Shown: positions 1-6,369 of the stretch, piece by piece
Layout: every line of letters starts with the position of its first letter
How positions within the stretch are numbered: position 1 is the stretch's first letter
Origin: Anaerolineales bacterium
GTDB taxonomy: Bacteria > Chloroflexota > Anaerolineae > Aggregatilineales > J027
DNA length: 64,000 nt
Direction: 5' to 3'
NCBI GenBank assembly: GCA_020634155.1
Contig: JACKCI010000002.1
Location: 992,001 to 1,056,000 of the forward strand
Notes under the pieces: model-generated
The model's database searches: none
The model's input: only the letters and a program-made list of their open reading frames with translations
What the model was told of the DNA's origin: nothing
Made by a program: the position numbers and the translations under genes

Positions 1-195
1 CATCAAATGTCGAGTTGTCGGATGGCGGGTAGTTCGGAACGCGGGGCCGTTGACCCCAGCGGTGAGACCTTTGAAGTTAAGAATCTGTATGTCGCCGATG
101 GGAGCATTCTACCTACTGCGTCGGGAGTTAACCCCATGTTGACTATAATGGCAATGGCCCATCTGGTGGCCGGACATATCCAAGCAAGGAGTTAG
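1..195 (+). CDS. GMC family oxidoreductase, C-terminal fragment
   Basis: This is the last 64 residues of a glucose-methanol-choline family flavoprotein whose 5' part lies outside the window. The fragment matches the GMC C-terminal domain. It opens with 'HQMSSCRM', where the His encoded by bases 1-3 matches the catalytic His of the family, and continues with 'NLYVADGSILPT' and 'SGVNPMLTIMAMAH', whose Asn matches the second active-site residue (His or Asn in known members). These enzymes are FAD-dependent and oxidise alcohols; the substrate cannot be told from this piece. The stop TAG at 193-195 lies two bases before the next start, so the two genes are probably co-transcribed. Confidence 0.9.
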   Translation, partial: HQMSSCRMAGSSERGAVDPSGETFEVKNLYVADGSILPTASGVNPMLTIMAMAHLVAGHIQARS

Positions 196-197
196 CA

Positions 198-965
198 TTG
201 TTTAAGAAAGTCATTTCGCGCATTCGCCAACCAGAGGCCATTCCTCAATTGTGGGGATGGCCCCTCCCATTTTGGCTATTGGTGGGCTATGTAGTCGCCA
301 ATCTAGTTGGTTTATTGATGGTCACCACCCAACGCGATGATGAATTGACCAACCCCGATGCCACCTCCTTGGTGATTGCTGGACTTATTAGCTGTGTCAT
401 GCTGGGTTGGAGTATCTATCAAAATGTGCGGTTGGCGGTGGCCGAACATAATGAGCAGCACAAAAAGGAACTGCTGAACATCCCTGCTGCCCTTGCCCTA
501 AGACCCAGCCAGAGCCGTCCCTTGTGGTTGATTGCCCTTTGGTCATTGGCGGCAGTAGTCACCTTAGATGCTTTAGCAGTGATTTTAGGGCGCTCCATTA
601 GCGACTACCCTCTAGGCTTTGACCGCATCAGTGGCGCTAGTTGGCTGACGTGGGTATTGGCGGGGGTGTGGGTCATTGGCTTGCGTCCAATAGGTGAAGA
701 ATTACTCTTTCGCGGTATACTGTACCCCGTACTAGCACGGCGCTTGGGTGACCAATGGATAGCCGTATTGGTAACAACTATTTTGTTTGTTGTGTTTTAC
801 TTGGCCCTAGCATTTGATGTCTATTGGGGCTTGGTCTATCCCCTTGTGTTGGGCTTGGCGGCTGGCATGGCCCGCGCCCATACGCAATCCACATGGGGGG
901 CGGTGGTAGCCCACATGATGTTTGGGGCGTTTTTGCTACTCAGTGCGCTGGTTAATCTGGTGTGA
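198..965 (+). CDS. CPBP-family intramembrane protease-like membrane protein
   Basis: This is a 255-residue polytopic membrane protein with about seven hydrophobic segments. Residues near 165-172 read 'GEELLFRG', the EExxxR motif of the CPBP (CAAX protease and bacteriocin-processing) family of membrane metalloproteases. The later FxxxH motif is not recognisable: the matching stretch reads 'FVVFYLALAF' and has no His. The third motif survives as 'VAHMMFG', without the usual Asn. It may be a diverged or inactive CPBP member. The start is TTG at 198, chosen because AAGGAG at 186-191 sits six bases upstream. It follows the GMC oxidoreductase gene directly and is followed after 12 bases by enoyl-CoA hydratase. 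Substrate unknown. Confidence 0.8.
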   Translation: MFKKVISRIRQPEAIPQLWGWPLPFWLLVGYVVANLVGLLMVTTQRDDELTNPDATSLVIAGLISCVMLGWSIYQNVRLAVAEHNEQHKKELLNIPAALALRPSQSRPLWLIALWSLAAVVTLDALAVILGRSISDYPLGFDRISGASWLTWVLAGVWVIGLRPIGEELLFRGILYPVLARRLGDQWIAVLVTTILFVVFYLALAFDVYWGLVYPLVLGLAAGMARAHTQSTWGAVVAHMMFGAFLLLSALVNLV

Positions 966-977
966 TAAAAAGGAGCC

Positions 978-1757
978 ATGATGAGTTACGAGAATATTCT
1001 TGCTGAAAAATTAGAGGGGGGCGTCGGATTAGTGCGCCTCAACCGACCCAAGGCCCTCAATGCGCTCAATGCTGACTTGATGCGCGAACTGGTTGAGGCT
1101 TTGATGCTTTTTGATGCTGACCCGGAAGTTGGCTGTTTGGTCATCACTGGCAACGAGAAGGCTTTTGCAGCAGGGGCCGACATCAAAGAGATGGAGACCG
1201 CCACCACCGTTGAAATGCTCTATAACGACCGTATCAGCCTCTGGGATCGTATTCACGATCTGAAGAAACCCGTGATTGCGTCGGTATCGGGTGTAGCGCT
1301 GGGTGGTGGCTGCGAGTTGGCAATGGCCTGTGATATGATTATTGCGGCAGACAACGCCCGTTTTGGTCAGCCCGAAATTAATCTGGGTGTGATTCCGGGA
1401 GCGGGTGGCACCCAACGTCTGACCCGTGCTGTCGGCAAGGCTCTTGCAATGGAAATGGTCTTGAATAACCGCTGGTTGACCGCCGAGGAAGCCTATCGCT
1501 TTGGCTTGGTTAACCGCGTCTATGCTCCTGAAGTGGTATTTGATGAAACGCTACGGATTGCGCGTGAAATCGCGGCCCGTGCGCCTGTTGCTATCCGCAT
1601 TGCCAAAGAGTCGGTTAATGCCACCTATGATATGTTCCTTGGTGATGGCATCCGCTTTGAACGCCGTAACTTCTATTTCCTATTTAGCACCGAAGACCAA
1701 AAAGAGGGCATGAATGCCTTCGTCAACAAACGCGATCCTAAATGGCAGGGGAAATAA
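978..1757 (+). CDS. Enoyl-CoA hydratase (crotonase family)
   Basis: This 259-residue protein hydrates 2-trans-enoyl-CoA to 3-hydroxyacyl-CoA in fatty-acid beta-oxidation and related CoA pathways. It has the crotonase signatures: the oxyanion-hole region 'FAAGADIKEM' and 'GVALGGGCELAMACD', then 'FGQPEINLGVIPGAGG'. Both catalytic glutamates of mitochondrial short-chain enoyl-CoA hydratase have counterparts, Glu133 in 'QPE' and Glu159 in 'AMEM', so hydratase activity is more likely than another crotonase reaction. Length is typical. AAAAAGGAG lies just before the ATG at 978; ATG at 981 is an alternative. The stop TAA is followed immediately by the thioesterase ATG, suggesting an acyl-CoA metabolism operon. 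Confidence 0.93.
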   Translation: MMSYENILAEKLEGGVGLVRLNRPKALNALNADLMRELVEALMLFDADPEVGCLVITGNEKAFAAGADIKEMETATTVEMLYNDRISLWDRIHDLKKPVIASVSGVALGGGCELAMACDMIIAADNARFGQPEINLGVIPGAGGTQRLTRAVGKALAMEMVLNNRWLTAEEAYRFGLVNRVYAPEVVFDETLRIAREIAARAPVAIRIAKESVNATYDMFLGDGIRFERRNFYFLFSTEDQKEGMNAFVNKRDPKWQGK

Positions 1758-2213
1758 ATGAGCGATAACCCATTCAAGCTAGAAGATTTTTTCCATCAAA
1801 CAACACTCCATGTCCGCTTTGGCGATATTGACTCGCTCGGTCATGTCAATAATGCCAAGTACCTAACCTACATTGAGCAAGCACGGATTTGCTACGCCCG
1901 CGATATTTTGGGGTGGGATGGTTCCTTCAACAACTTGGGCATGATTCTTGCCAGCACCACTGTTGACTACAAGCTGCCGATGCAGTTTGGCGATACGGTG
2001 CGGGTGCTTACACGGGTAAGCCGCATCGGTTCCAAGAGCTTTGATATGCTGTATGTCCTCAAGCGTGACTCTGACCCCACCATCTTTGCAACAGGCAGCA
2101 CGGTTCTGGTGGCTTATGATTATCACGCTGACCAATCTATCCGTGTGCCGGATGAGTGGCGCGAGAAAATTTTGGCTTTTGATACAGCCCTTCGCAACGC
2201 CCCCGCCAGCTAG
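1758..2213 (+). CDS. Acyl-CoA thioesterase, 4HBT hotdog family
   Basis: This 151-residue single hotdog-fold protein is likely to hydrolyse acyl-CoA thioesters. The N-terminal motif 'RFGDIDSLGHVNNAKY' is diagnostic of the 4-hydroxybenzoyl-CoA thioesterase/YbgC-FadM branch, with Asp25 in the position of the catalytic aspartate. The next helix, 'YIEQARICYARDILGW', also fits. Its ATG abuts the stop of the enoyl-CoA hydratase with no intergenic base, so the pair is almost certainly co-expressed. Chain-length or aromatic specificity cannot be read from sequence. A GC-rich inverted repeat (2198-2204 with 2213-2219) covers the 3' end but has no T-tract. Confidence 0.87.
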   Translation: MSDNPFKLEDFFHQTTLHVRFGDIDSLGHVNNAKYLTYIEQARICYARDILGWDGSFNNLGMILASTTVDYKLPMQFGDTVRVLTRVSRIGSKSFDMLYVLKRDSDPTIFATGSTVLVAYDYHADQSIRVPDEWREKILAFDTALRNAPAS

Positions 2214-2228
2214 GGGGCGGCTTGCTGC

Positions 2229-2257
2229 TTGACGCCGTTTATAAGCCTAGCTAGACT
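2229..2257 (+). promoter_or_regulatory. Possible sigma-70 promoter upstream of the DtxR-family regulator
   Basis: TTGACG (2229-2234) and TAGACT (2252-2257) are separated by 17 bases. The -35 box is five of six and the -10 box four of six against consensus. It sits in the 80-base gap after the thioesterase gene and would start the regulator mRNA about 30 bases before its ATG. Pattern match only. Confidence 0.4.
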
Positions 2258-2293
2258 TTGAGTAAGTGTCCCACAAGCCAGAGAATAAACTGA

Positions 2294-2992
2294 ATGGATG
2301 ACTTGCAGGAACTCCGCTCCGAAGCCGTCGAAGATTTTGTCAAGACGGTATACAAATTGCAGCAGCGCTATGACTTAGTGCCAACGACTGAGATTGCCCA
2401 AGCGCTGAATATCTCGCCCCCATCGGCAACCGATATGGCAAAAAAATTAGCCGATGCCAACCGCCTCCGTGAGCCGCTCTTAACCCATGAACGCTATAAG
2501 GGTGTGCGGTTGACTGAGCTTGGCGAGCAACTTGCCCTTGAGGTACTCCGTCACCACCGTTTGATTGAGCTTTATTTGGTCAAGGCGCTTGGTTACTCAT
2601 GGGATGAGGTTCATGAAGAGGCCGACCGCCTAGAGCATGTAATCTCAGAACGCTTTGAGGCGCGGATTGCTGAATTTTTAGGGCATCCAGATATCGACCC
2701 GCATGGTGACCCTATTCCGGCGTTGGATGGGTCGTTACCAATGCGGGGAGACTTGATGCCGCTCTCTGAATGGCCTTTGGGCAAGCAGGGTATCATTGGA
2801 CGGCTCTTAGACCAATCTCCCGAAAAGCTACAATATTTGGCGCAAAAAGGCCTTAAACCCGGCACAATTATCGAAGTGGTGGAGCGTGAACCCTTTGATG
2901 GATTGACCCATGTTCGGGTTGAGGATAAATTACATGTGTTAAGCCAAAGCATCACTTGTATGATGCTGATTCTCGAACTAGAGGAGCATTGA
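2294..2992 (+). CDS. DtxR/MntR-family metal-dependent transcriptional regulator with FeoA-like C-terminus
   Basis: This 232-residue regulator has the three-part DtxR layout: a winged helix (about residues 1-65, with 'VPTTEIAQALNISPPSATD' as the helix-turn-helix region), a metal-binding dimerisation domain (about 70-140), and a C-terminal FeoA/SH3-like domain (about 158-230). Metal-site residues are visible in 'RHHRLIELYL' and 'HEEADRLEH', matching His79, Glu83, His98, Glu105 and His106 of DtxR. The position of DtxR Cys102 is Asp here; MntR proteins also have an acidic residue there, so iron versus manganese specificity is unclear. The gene ends four bases before an uncharacterised membrane-protein gene. 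Confidence 0.88.
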   Translation: MDDLQELRSEAVEDFVKTVYKLQQRYDLVPTTEIAQALNISPPSATDMAKKLADANRLREPLLTHERYKGVRLTELGEQLALEVLRHHRLIELYLVKALGYSWDEVHEEADRLEHVISERFEARIAEFLGHPDIDPHGDPIPALDGSLPMRGDLMPLSEWPLGKQGIIGRLLDQSPEKLQYLAQKGLKPGTIIEVVEREPFDGLTHVRVEDKLHVLSQSITCMMLILELEEH

Positions 2993-2994
2993 CG

Positions 2995-3762
2995 ATGGAT
3001 ATAACCATACAAGAAATTCTTAAGCCTGTGCCGGGGCATGAATTATGGGATTATGTTGTTTACGGCCTTTTTGTTTTGGGGTTGATTACCCTTTTTGCCC
3101 TCGGTGAAAAAGGCTCCCAGCGCGATACCATTATGATTTCAATAGCCATCTTTATCTGTGTTCTTGATAAGGCCTACGCTTGGGGCTATATGTTGGATCC
3201 ATCGGGTGTGATTCCACTAGGTCCGGGGGGCGAGTATACCCGCGACCAACGGATTGCAGCCCATGTCACACATTTTGGCACTTATGCGATGCGGGTGATG
3301 TTATTTGCACTGCCCATTGTTGTTGCTGCTCAGACCAAATCTAAATCAGGGCGGGCCTTGGCGGGTCTGTTTGCTATTGCAGGTATGGTCTATTCCTTTG
3401 GGCGTTGGTTTGATGAGCAACGTGAATCGACGGGTAGCACGGGCTTGAGTTGGCTCCTAACAGAAGAGCCGCAGGTACTACTAGCCCACGGCTCATTTGT
3501 TTTAGCACTAGGGGAGCTACTTTGCCGACGGTACTTGGGCATAGACTGGCGTCACCCAATGCCGATAGTCGGGATGTTGGCCCCGCACAACACGGAAATA
3601 CAGGTCACGCAAGTCGCGGACAATCGGCCCCATCTTGCCCGTCCCAACGGGGCGATGGTCAACCTCAATGATAGCAGCGAGTTGGACGCCAGTCCCACAG
3701 AAGAAGGCTTCCTCCGCCACATAAAACTCGGTGCGATCCAGCGGACGCTCGACCACTTCTAG
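2995..3762 (+). CDS. Uncharacterised five-TM membrane protein with a C-terminal extension antisense to ilvE
   Basis: I do not recognise this protein. Residues 1 to about 175 contain five hydrophobic segments ('GLFVLGLITLFAL', 'MISIAIFICVLD', 'MRVMLFALPIVVAA', 'GLFAIAGMVYSFG', 'FVLALGELLC'), with acidic and basic residues between them. The ATG at 2995 is preceded by GAGGAG (2981-2986) and lies two bases after the regulator stop, so the pair forms an operon. From about 3517 the frame runs antisense to the 3' end of the aminotransferase gene for 246 bases. That tail of roughly 80 residues is hydrophilic and looks like reverse-strand read-through, so the original stop may have been lost. The membrane part is credible; the tail is doubtful. 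Confidence 0.6.
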   Translation: MDITIQEILKPVPGHELWDYVVYGLFVLGLITLFALGEKGSQRDTIMISIAIFICVLDKAYAWGYMLDPSGVIPLGPGGEYTRDQRIAAHVTHFGTYAMRVMLFALPIVVAAQTKSKSGRALAGLFAIAGMVYSFGRWFDEQRESTGSTGLSWLLTEEPQVLLAHGSFVLALGELLCRRYLGIDWRHPMPIVGMLAPHNTEIQVTQVADNRPHLARPNGAMVNLNDSSELDASPTEEGFLRHIKLGAIQRTLDHF

Positions 3763-4467
3763 ACCGAGTTGCTCACGTACCAATTGTATAATCGTCCGAC
3801 GGGTAATGCCCTCTAAAATATCGGCATTCACGGGCGGGGTAATCAGGGTGCCGTTGCGGACGATAAAGACATTCTCGGCACTACCTTCCGCCACATGACC
3901 CGAATCATCTAACACCAGCGCTTCATCAAAGCCATTGAGGAGCGCTTCTGTTTTGATAAAGGCCGAGTTGATATAGGCCCCTGTAAATTTACCGCGTGCG
4001 GGAACGCTGTTATCACTGACCCGCGTCCAGCTACTAAAGCCGACCCGTGCGCCCTCTTCATTGCTGACATAGCGCCCAAAAGGAATAGAAAATAGCGAAA
4101 ATTGGCCTTCGAGATTATTGAGGCGTACCCCAATAATCGATTCAGATTTGTAGACCAAGGGGCGCAGATAGCAATCTTCGCGGTAACCCTCTTTTTGGAG
4201 GAGTTGCAGGGTAATGTTGACCAACTCATCGCGGGTATAGGGCAGGTCAATCATCAACATCTTGGCAGAGGCTAAGACGCGCTCATAATGCTCGTATGGG
4301 CGGAAGACAAAGAGTTCTTCTTCTTCACTATTCCAATATCCCCGTAACCCGCCAAAGGCACCTGTGCCATAGTTCAGCGCATGGGTCATAATGCTGACTT
4401 TGGCATCTTCAATGGGTACGAATTTGCCCTCGAAAAAGGCATATTTATTCTGGGGTTTTGCGGTCAT
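3517..4467 (-). CDS. ilvE: Branched-chain amino acid aminotransferase (class IV PLP enzyme)
   Basis: This 316-residue enzyme transfers the amino group between glutamate and the 2-oxo acids of valine, leucine and isoleucine. The class IV fold is clear. Lys160 in 'GKFTGAYINS' is the expected PLP Schiff-base lysine, and 'VAEGSAENVF' contains the Glu and Asn of the cofactor pocket. 'EEAFFCGTGVQLAAI' is the conserved C-terminal cofactor loop. The frame could open at GTG 4485, but AAAAGGAGA at 4472-4480 lies five bases before ATG 4467, which I take as the start. It is the second gene of an operon with aspartate kinase, 57 bases downstream of it. D-amino acid aminotransferase and aminodeoxychorismate lyase are related alternatives; the length and loop favour IlvE. 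Confidence 0.9.
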   Translation of the reverse strand: MTAKPQNKYAFFEGKFVPIEDAKVSIMTHALNYGTGAFGGLRGYWNSEEEELFVFRPYEHYERVLASAKMLMIDLPYTRDELVNITLQLLQKEGYREDCYLRPLVYKSESIIGVRLNNLEGQFSLFSIPFGRYVSNEEGARVGFSSWTRVSDNSVPARGKFTGAYINSAFIKTEALLNGFDEALVLDDSGHVAEGSAENVFIVRNGTLITPPVNADILEGITRRTIIQLVREQLGLEVVERPLDRTEFYVAEEAFFCGTGVQLAAIIEVDHRPVGTGKMGPIVRDLRDLYFRVVRGQHPDYRHWVTPVYAQVPSAK

Positions 4468-4524
4468 TGCGTCTCCTTTTGACACTACTTAACCCTATTT
4501 TAACCAATTTTCGGACACTTTTCC

Positions 4525-6063
4525 TTAAAGTGGTATCACCCGATGCGGCGGATTTGACCCCTTGCCACGTGAACGCCCCCCGCGCTTTTTGTTGGTGCGG
4601 CTGGCAGGGACGCTGAGGGTGGGCGGGCAAAGCGGGTCATTGTCGGCATACTGCAAATTCGACTGTACCGACACAATCATCCGATGGAGACGCCGCATCA
4701 CGCGTAGGGCTTGTTGTGGCGGAACCGCTAACAGGCTACATTGGGGCGACCCATGCCCCAGCGCCAAGAGGTCAGCCTTGGCAGATTTGACCGCGTTCAA
4801 GACTTGTACCGTTTGCTGGATGTCCGTTACCCCAATCGCTGCCACAATTGAAATCGGCTCGGCCCGCCACGCGGTACCAGCATCTTGTAGGGCAAAAGCA
4901 GCTTGCAAGGCTTCTACGCTTTCGGTCATTGCAGTACGACGCGCAGTCGTTGGCACCACATAACATAGCAATTTGCCCGCGTGTGAATCGACGGTAATCA
5001 CAGGCTGGGCTTCTTGGAGGAAATGCTTAGTGAGGAGTTGTTGGGTGAGGGAAAACAGGCTATCGACATGCTGGCTGGGGAGGAAGACCAGCACGCCATC
5101 AATGGAGGTGACGGCGCTCATGTGCTTGGGGCCGCCTACTTGTTGACCATTGATGCGCGTTCCCGGATGCACCGGATTAAAGGTATTGCAGACCCGTAGC
5201 GGGGTTTTCGGCTCCAAGAGAGGTTCCACCGAGCGCGGGTGCAGCACCTTAGCTCCGAAATGGGCGAACTCGCTAACTTCTTGATAGGAGATGGTGTCCA
5301 TAATCTGGGCTTCTTTGATTTTGCGTGGATCGGCTGTCATTACACCGTTAACATCTGTCCATATCCAGACCTCATCGGCATCAATCACGCTGGCGAGATA
5401 GGTAGCCGAATAGTCCGAGCCACCCCGTCCGAGGGTGGTAATGGCCCCTTCCGGAGTTGCGCCGATGTAGCCTGTCACAACCGGTACTTGCCCTGCTGCT
5501 AAAATGGGGTCAATGATGCGCTGGCCGTTGATGCGCGAGGGGCCAGATTGGGGTTGAGCGTTTTGGTGTCGATAGTCCGTCACCAACACTTGACTGGCAT
5601 CGACCCCTGCCGCTGGAATGTCGTTGACCTGCATGATAATGGGCAGGATTTGGGCCATCAAGCGCTCACCCATCGACAAACTGGCATCGCTCAAGCGTCC
5701 ATCGGCTCCCCCCGCCGCAATGATTTCTTGGCAGGTGCCGTTCAGTTCAGCCAATAGGCGGTCAATCTCGCTATCGACATGGGCTAACTCGGTGGGGTGC
5801 TGTGCGGCGTCGATAAATTCACGGGCGGCGGTATAGTGACGTTTACGCAAGTCTTCAAGCTGCTTGTCAACACTGGCGGTCTCACCCTTAGCGGCGCTAT
5901 CGACCAGCTTTACCAAGCTATCGGTCACGCCCCGGATAGCGGATGTAACCACCACCACTTCATCCCATTGCTGGCATTCTTGTCGGACAATAGCGAGTAC
6001 ATGGCGGATGGCCTCTGCGCTCCCCACTGAGGTGCCGCCAAACTTCATCACCAATCTGGACAT
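4525..6063 (-). CDS. Aspartate kinase (monofunctional, with C-terminal ACT region)
   Basis: This 512-residue enzyme phosphorylates aspartate, the first step to lysine, threonine, methionine and isoleucine. The N-terminal kinase domain has 'KFGGTSVGSAEAI' at about residues 7-19, 'LSMGERLMAQI' and 'TTLGRGGSDYSATYLA', followed by 'DVNGVMTADPR'. A regulatory ACT region covers about 300-480. No homoserine dehydrogenase domain follows. The last 25 or so residues are unusual: rich in Arg, Lys and Gly ('TNKKRGGRSRGKG'). Of three in-frame ATGs I chose 6063, because GGAGGAA lies at the right distance; the ATGs at 6078 and 6069 sit in or before that site. Expression is probably controlled by the attenuator directly upstream. 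Confidence 0.92.
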   Translation of the reverse strand: MSRLVMKFGGTSVGSAEAIRHVLAIVRQECQQWDEVVVVTSAIRGVTDSLVKLVDSAAKGETASVDKQLEDLRKRHYTAAREFIDAAQHPTELAHVDSEIDRLLAELNGTCQEIIAAGGADGRLSDASLSMGERLMAQILPIIMQVNDIPAAGVDASQVLVTDYRHQNAQPQSGPSRINGQRIIDPILAAGQVPVVTGYIGATPEGAITTLGRGGSDYSATYLASVIDADEVWIWTDVNGVMTADPRKIKEAQIMDTISYQEVSEFAHFGAKVLHPRSVEPLLEPKTPLRVCNTFNPVHPGTRINGQQVGGPKHMSAVTSIDGVLVFLPSQHVDSLFSLTQQLLTKHFLQEAQPVITVDSHAGKLLCYVVPTTARRTAMTESVEALQAAFALQDAGTAWRAEPISIVAAIGVTDIQQTVQVLNAVKSAKADLLALGHGSPQCSLLAVPPQQALRVMRRLHRMIVSVQSNLQYADNDPLCPPTLSVPASRTNKKRGGRSRGKGSNPPHRVIPL

Positions 6064-6089
6064 CTGCATTTCCTCCATTGAAACAAAAA

Positions 6090-6119
6090 GCGCGACGTGG
6101 GTTGTGTTTCACGTCGCGC
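6090..6119 (-). terminator. Attenuator terminator in the aspartate kinase leader
   Basis: On the minus strand a perfect 10-base-pair stem (6110-6119 with 6090-6099, GCGCGACGTG) with a 10-base loop is followed by TTTTTGTTT. This is a textbook intrinsic terminator ending about 15 bases before the kinase ribosome-binding site. It lies between the promoter and the gene, so it must act as an attenuator rather than an end-of-gene signal. Its loop-side half (6102-6116) is complementary to 6150-6164, which creates a mutually exclusive antiterminator. Confidence 0.88.
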
Positions 6120-6164
6120 AGGTTAGCCTGTATCTTTTGTCGTCTGCTACGACCTGAAACACAA
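6102..6164 (-). promoter_or_regulatory. Antiterminator hairpin of the threonine attenuator
   Basis: Bases 6150-6164 pair with 6102-6116: ten contiguous base pairs, one mismatch, then four more. Forming this hairpin uses up the ascending half and loop of the terminator. The upstream arm coincides with the last five codons of the leader peptide, so a ribosome that reaches the leader stop covers it (terminator forms), while a ribosome stalled on the Thr codons leaves it free (antiterminator forms). Confidence 0.75.
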
Positions 6165-6215
6165 AATTTCGCTACGGGTCATTCCCATACCGAAGGGTGT
6201 AGTAGTGCTAGTCAT
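6147..6215 (-). CDS. Threonine-rich leader peptide of the aspartate kinase operon
   Basis: This is a 22-codon frame beginning 'MTSTTTPFGMGMTRSE' and ending at TAG 6147-6149. Five of 22 codons are Thr, four of them within the first six, with two further Met codons after the start. This is the pattern of an attenuation leader sensing charged tRNA-Thr, as with thrL in enterobacteria, where the controlled operon also begins with aspartate kinase. An in-frame ATG at 6242 would give a 31-residue version. Neither start has a strong Shine-Dalgarno, which is the main weakness. The stop codon lies right at the edge of the antiterminator arm, as the attenuation model requires. No homologue outside this window could be checked. 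Confidence 0.72.
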   Translation of the reverse strand: MTSTTTPFGMGMTRSEILCFRS

Positions 6216-6270
6216 GGTGCCAAAGTGTTTCAGTTGCAGCATTTTGGGTGTTTTCCCTACGTTAGGCAAC

Positions 6271-6299
6271 AGCATAGCATAGAGTGGTTTGTATTGCAA
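6271..6299 (-). promoter_or_regulatory. Promoter of the aspartate kinase - ilvE operon
   Basis: On the minus strand TTGCAA (6294-6299) and TATGCT (6271-6276) are separated by exactly 17 bases; each box matches four of six consensus positions. Transcription would start near 6264, giving a leader of about 200 bases that includes the Thr-rich peptide and both hairpins. Its placement directly before the attenuator supports the call. Confidence 0.55.
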
Positions 6300-6369
6300 C
6301 GGGTCGTGGGGTAGTATTGCCTGCGGGGAACCCACTCAATACCGCTTCCCCACTGAGGAAACATCAAGC

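Noticed and set aside
2198..2219. GC-rich inverted repeat CGCCCCC/GGGGGCG at the thioesterase 3' end as terminator
   Set aside because: It overlaps the stop codon and has no T-tract on either strand, so I cannot support it as an intrinsic terminator.
6147..6335. 62-residue minus-strand frame upstream of aspartate kinase as a gene
   Set aside because: Only its last 22 to 31 codons make sense, as the Thr-rich leader peptide; the upstream part runs through the predicted promoter.
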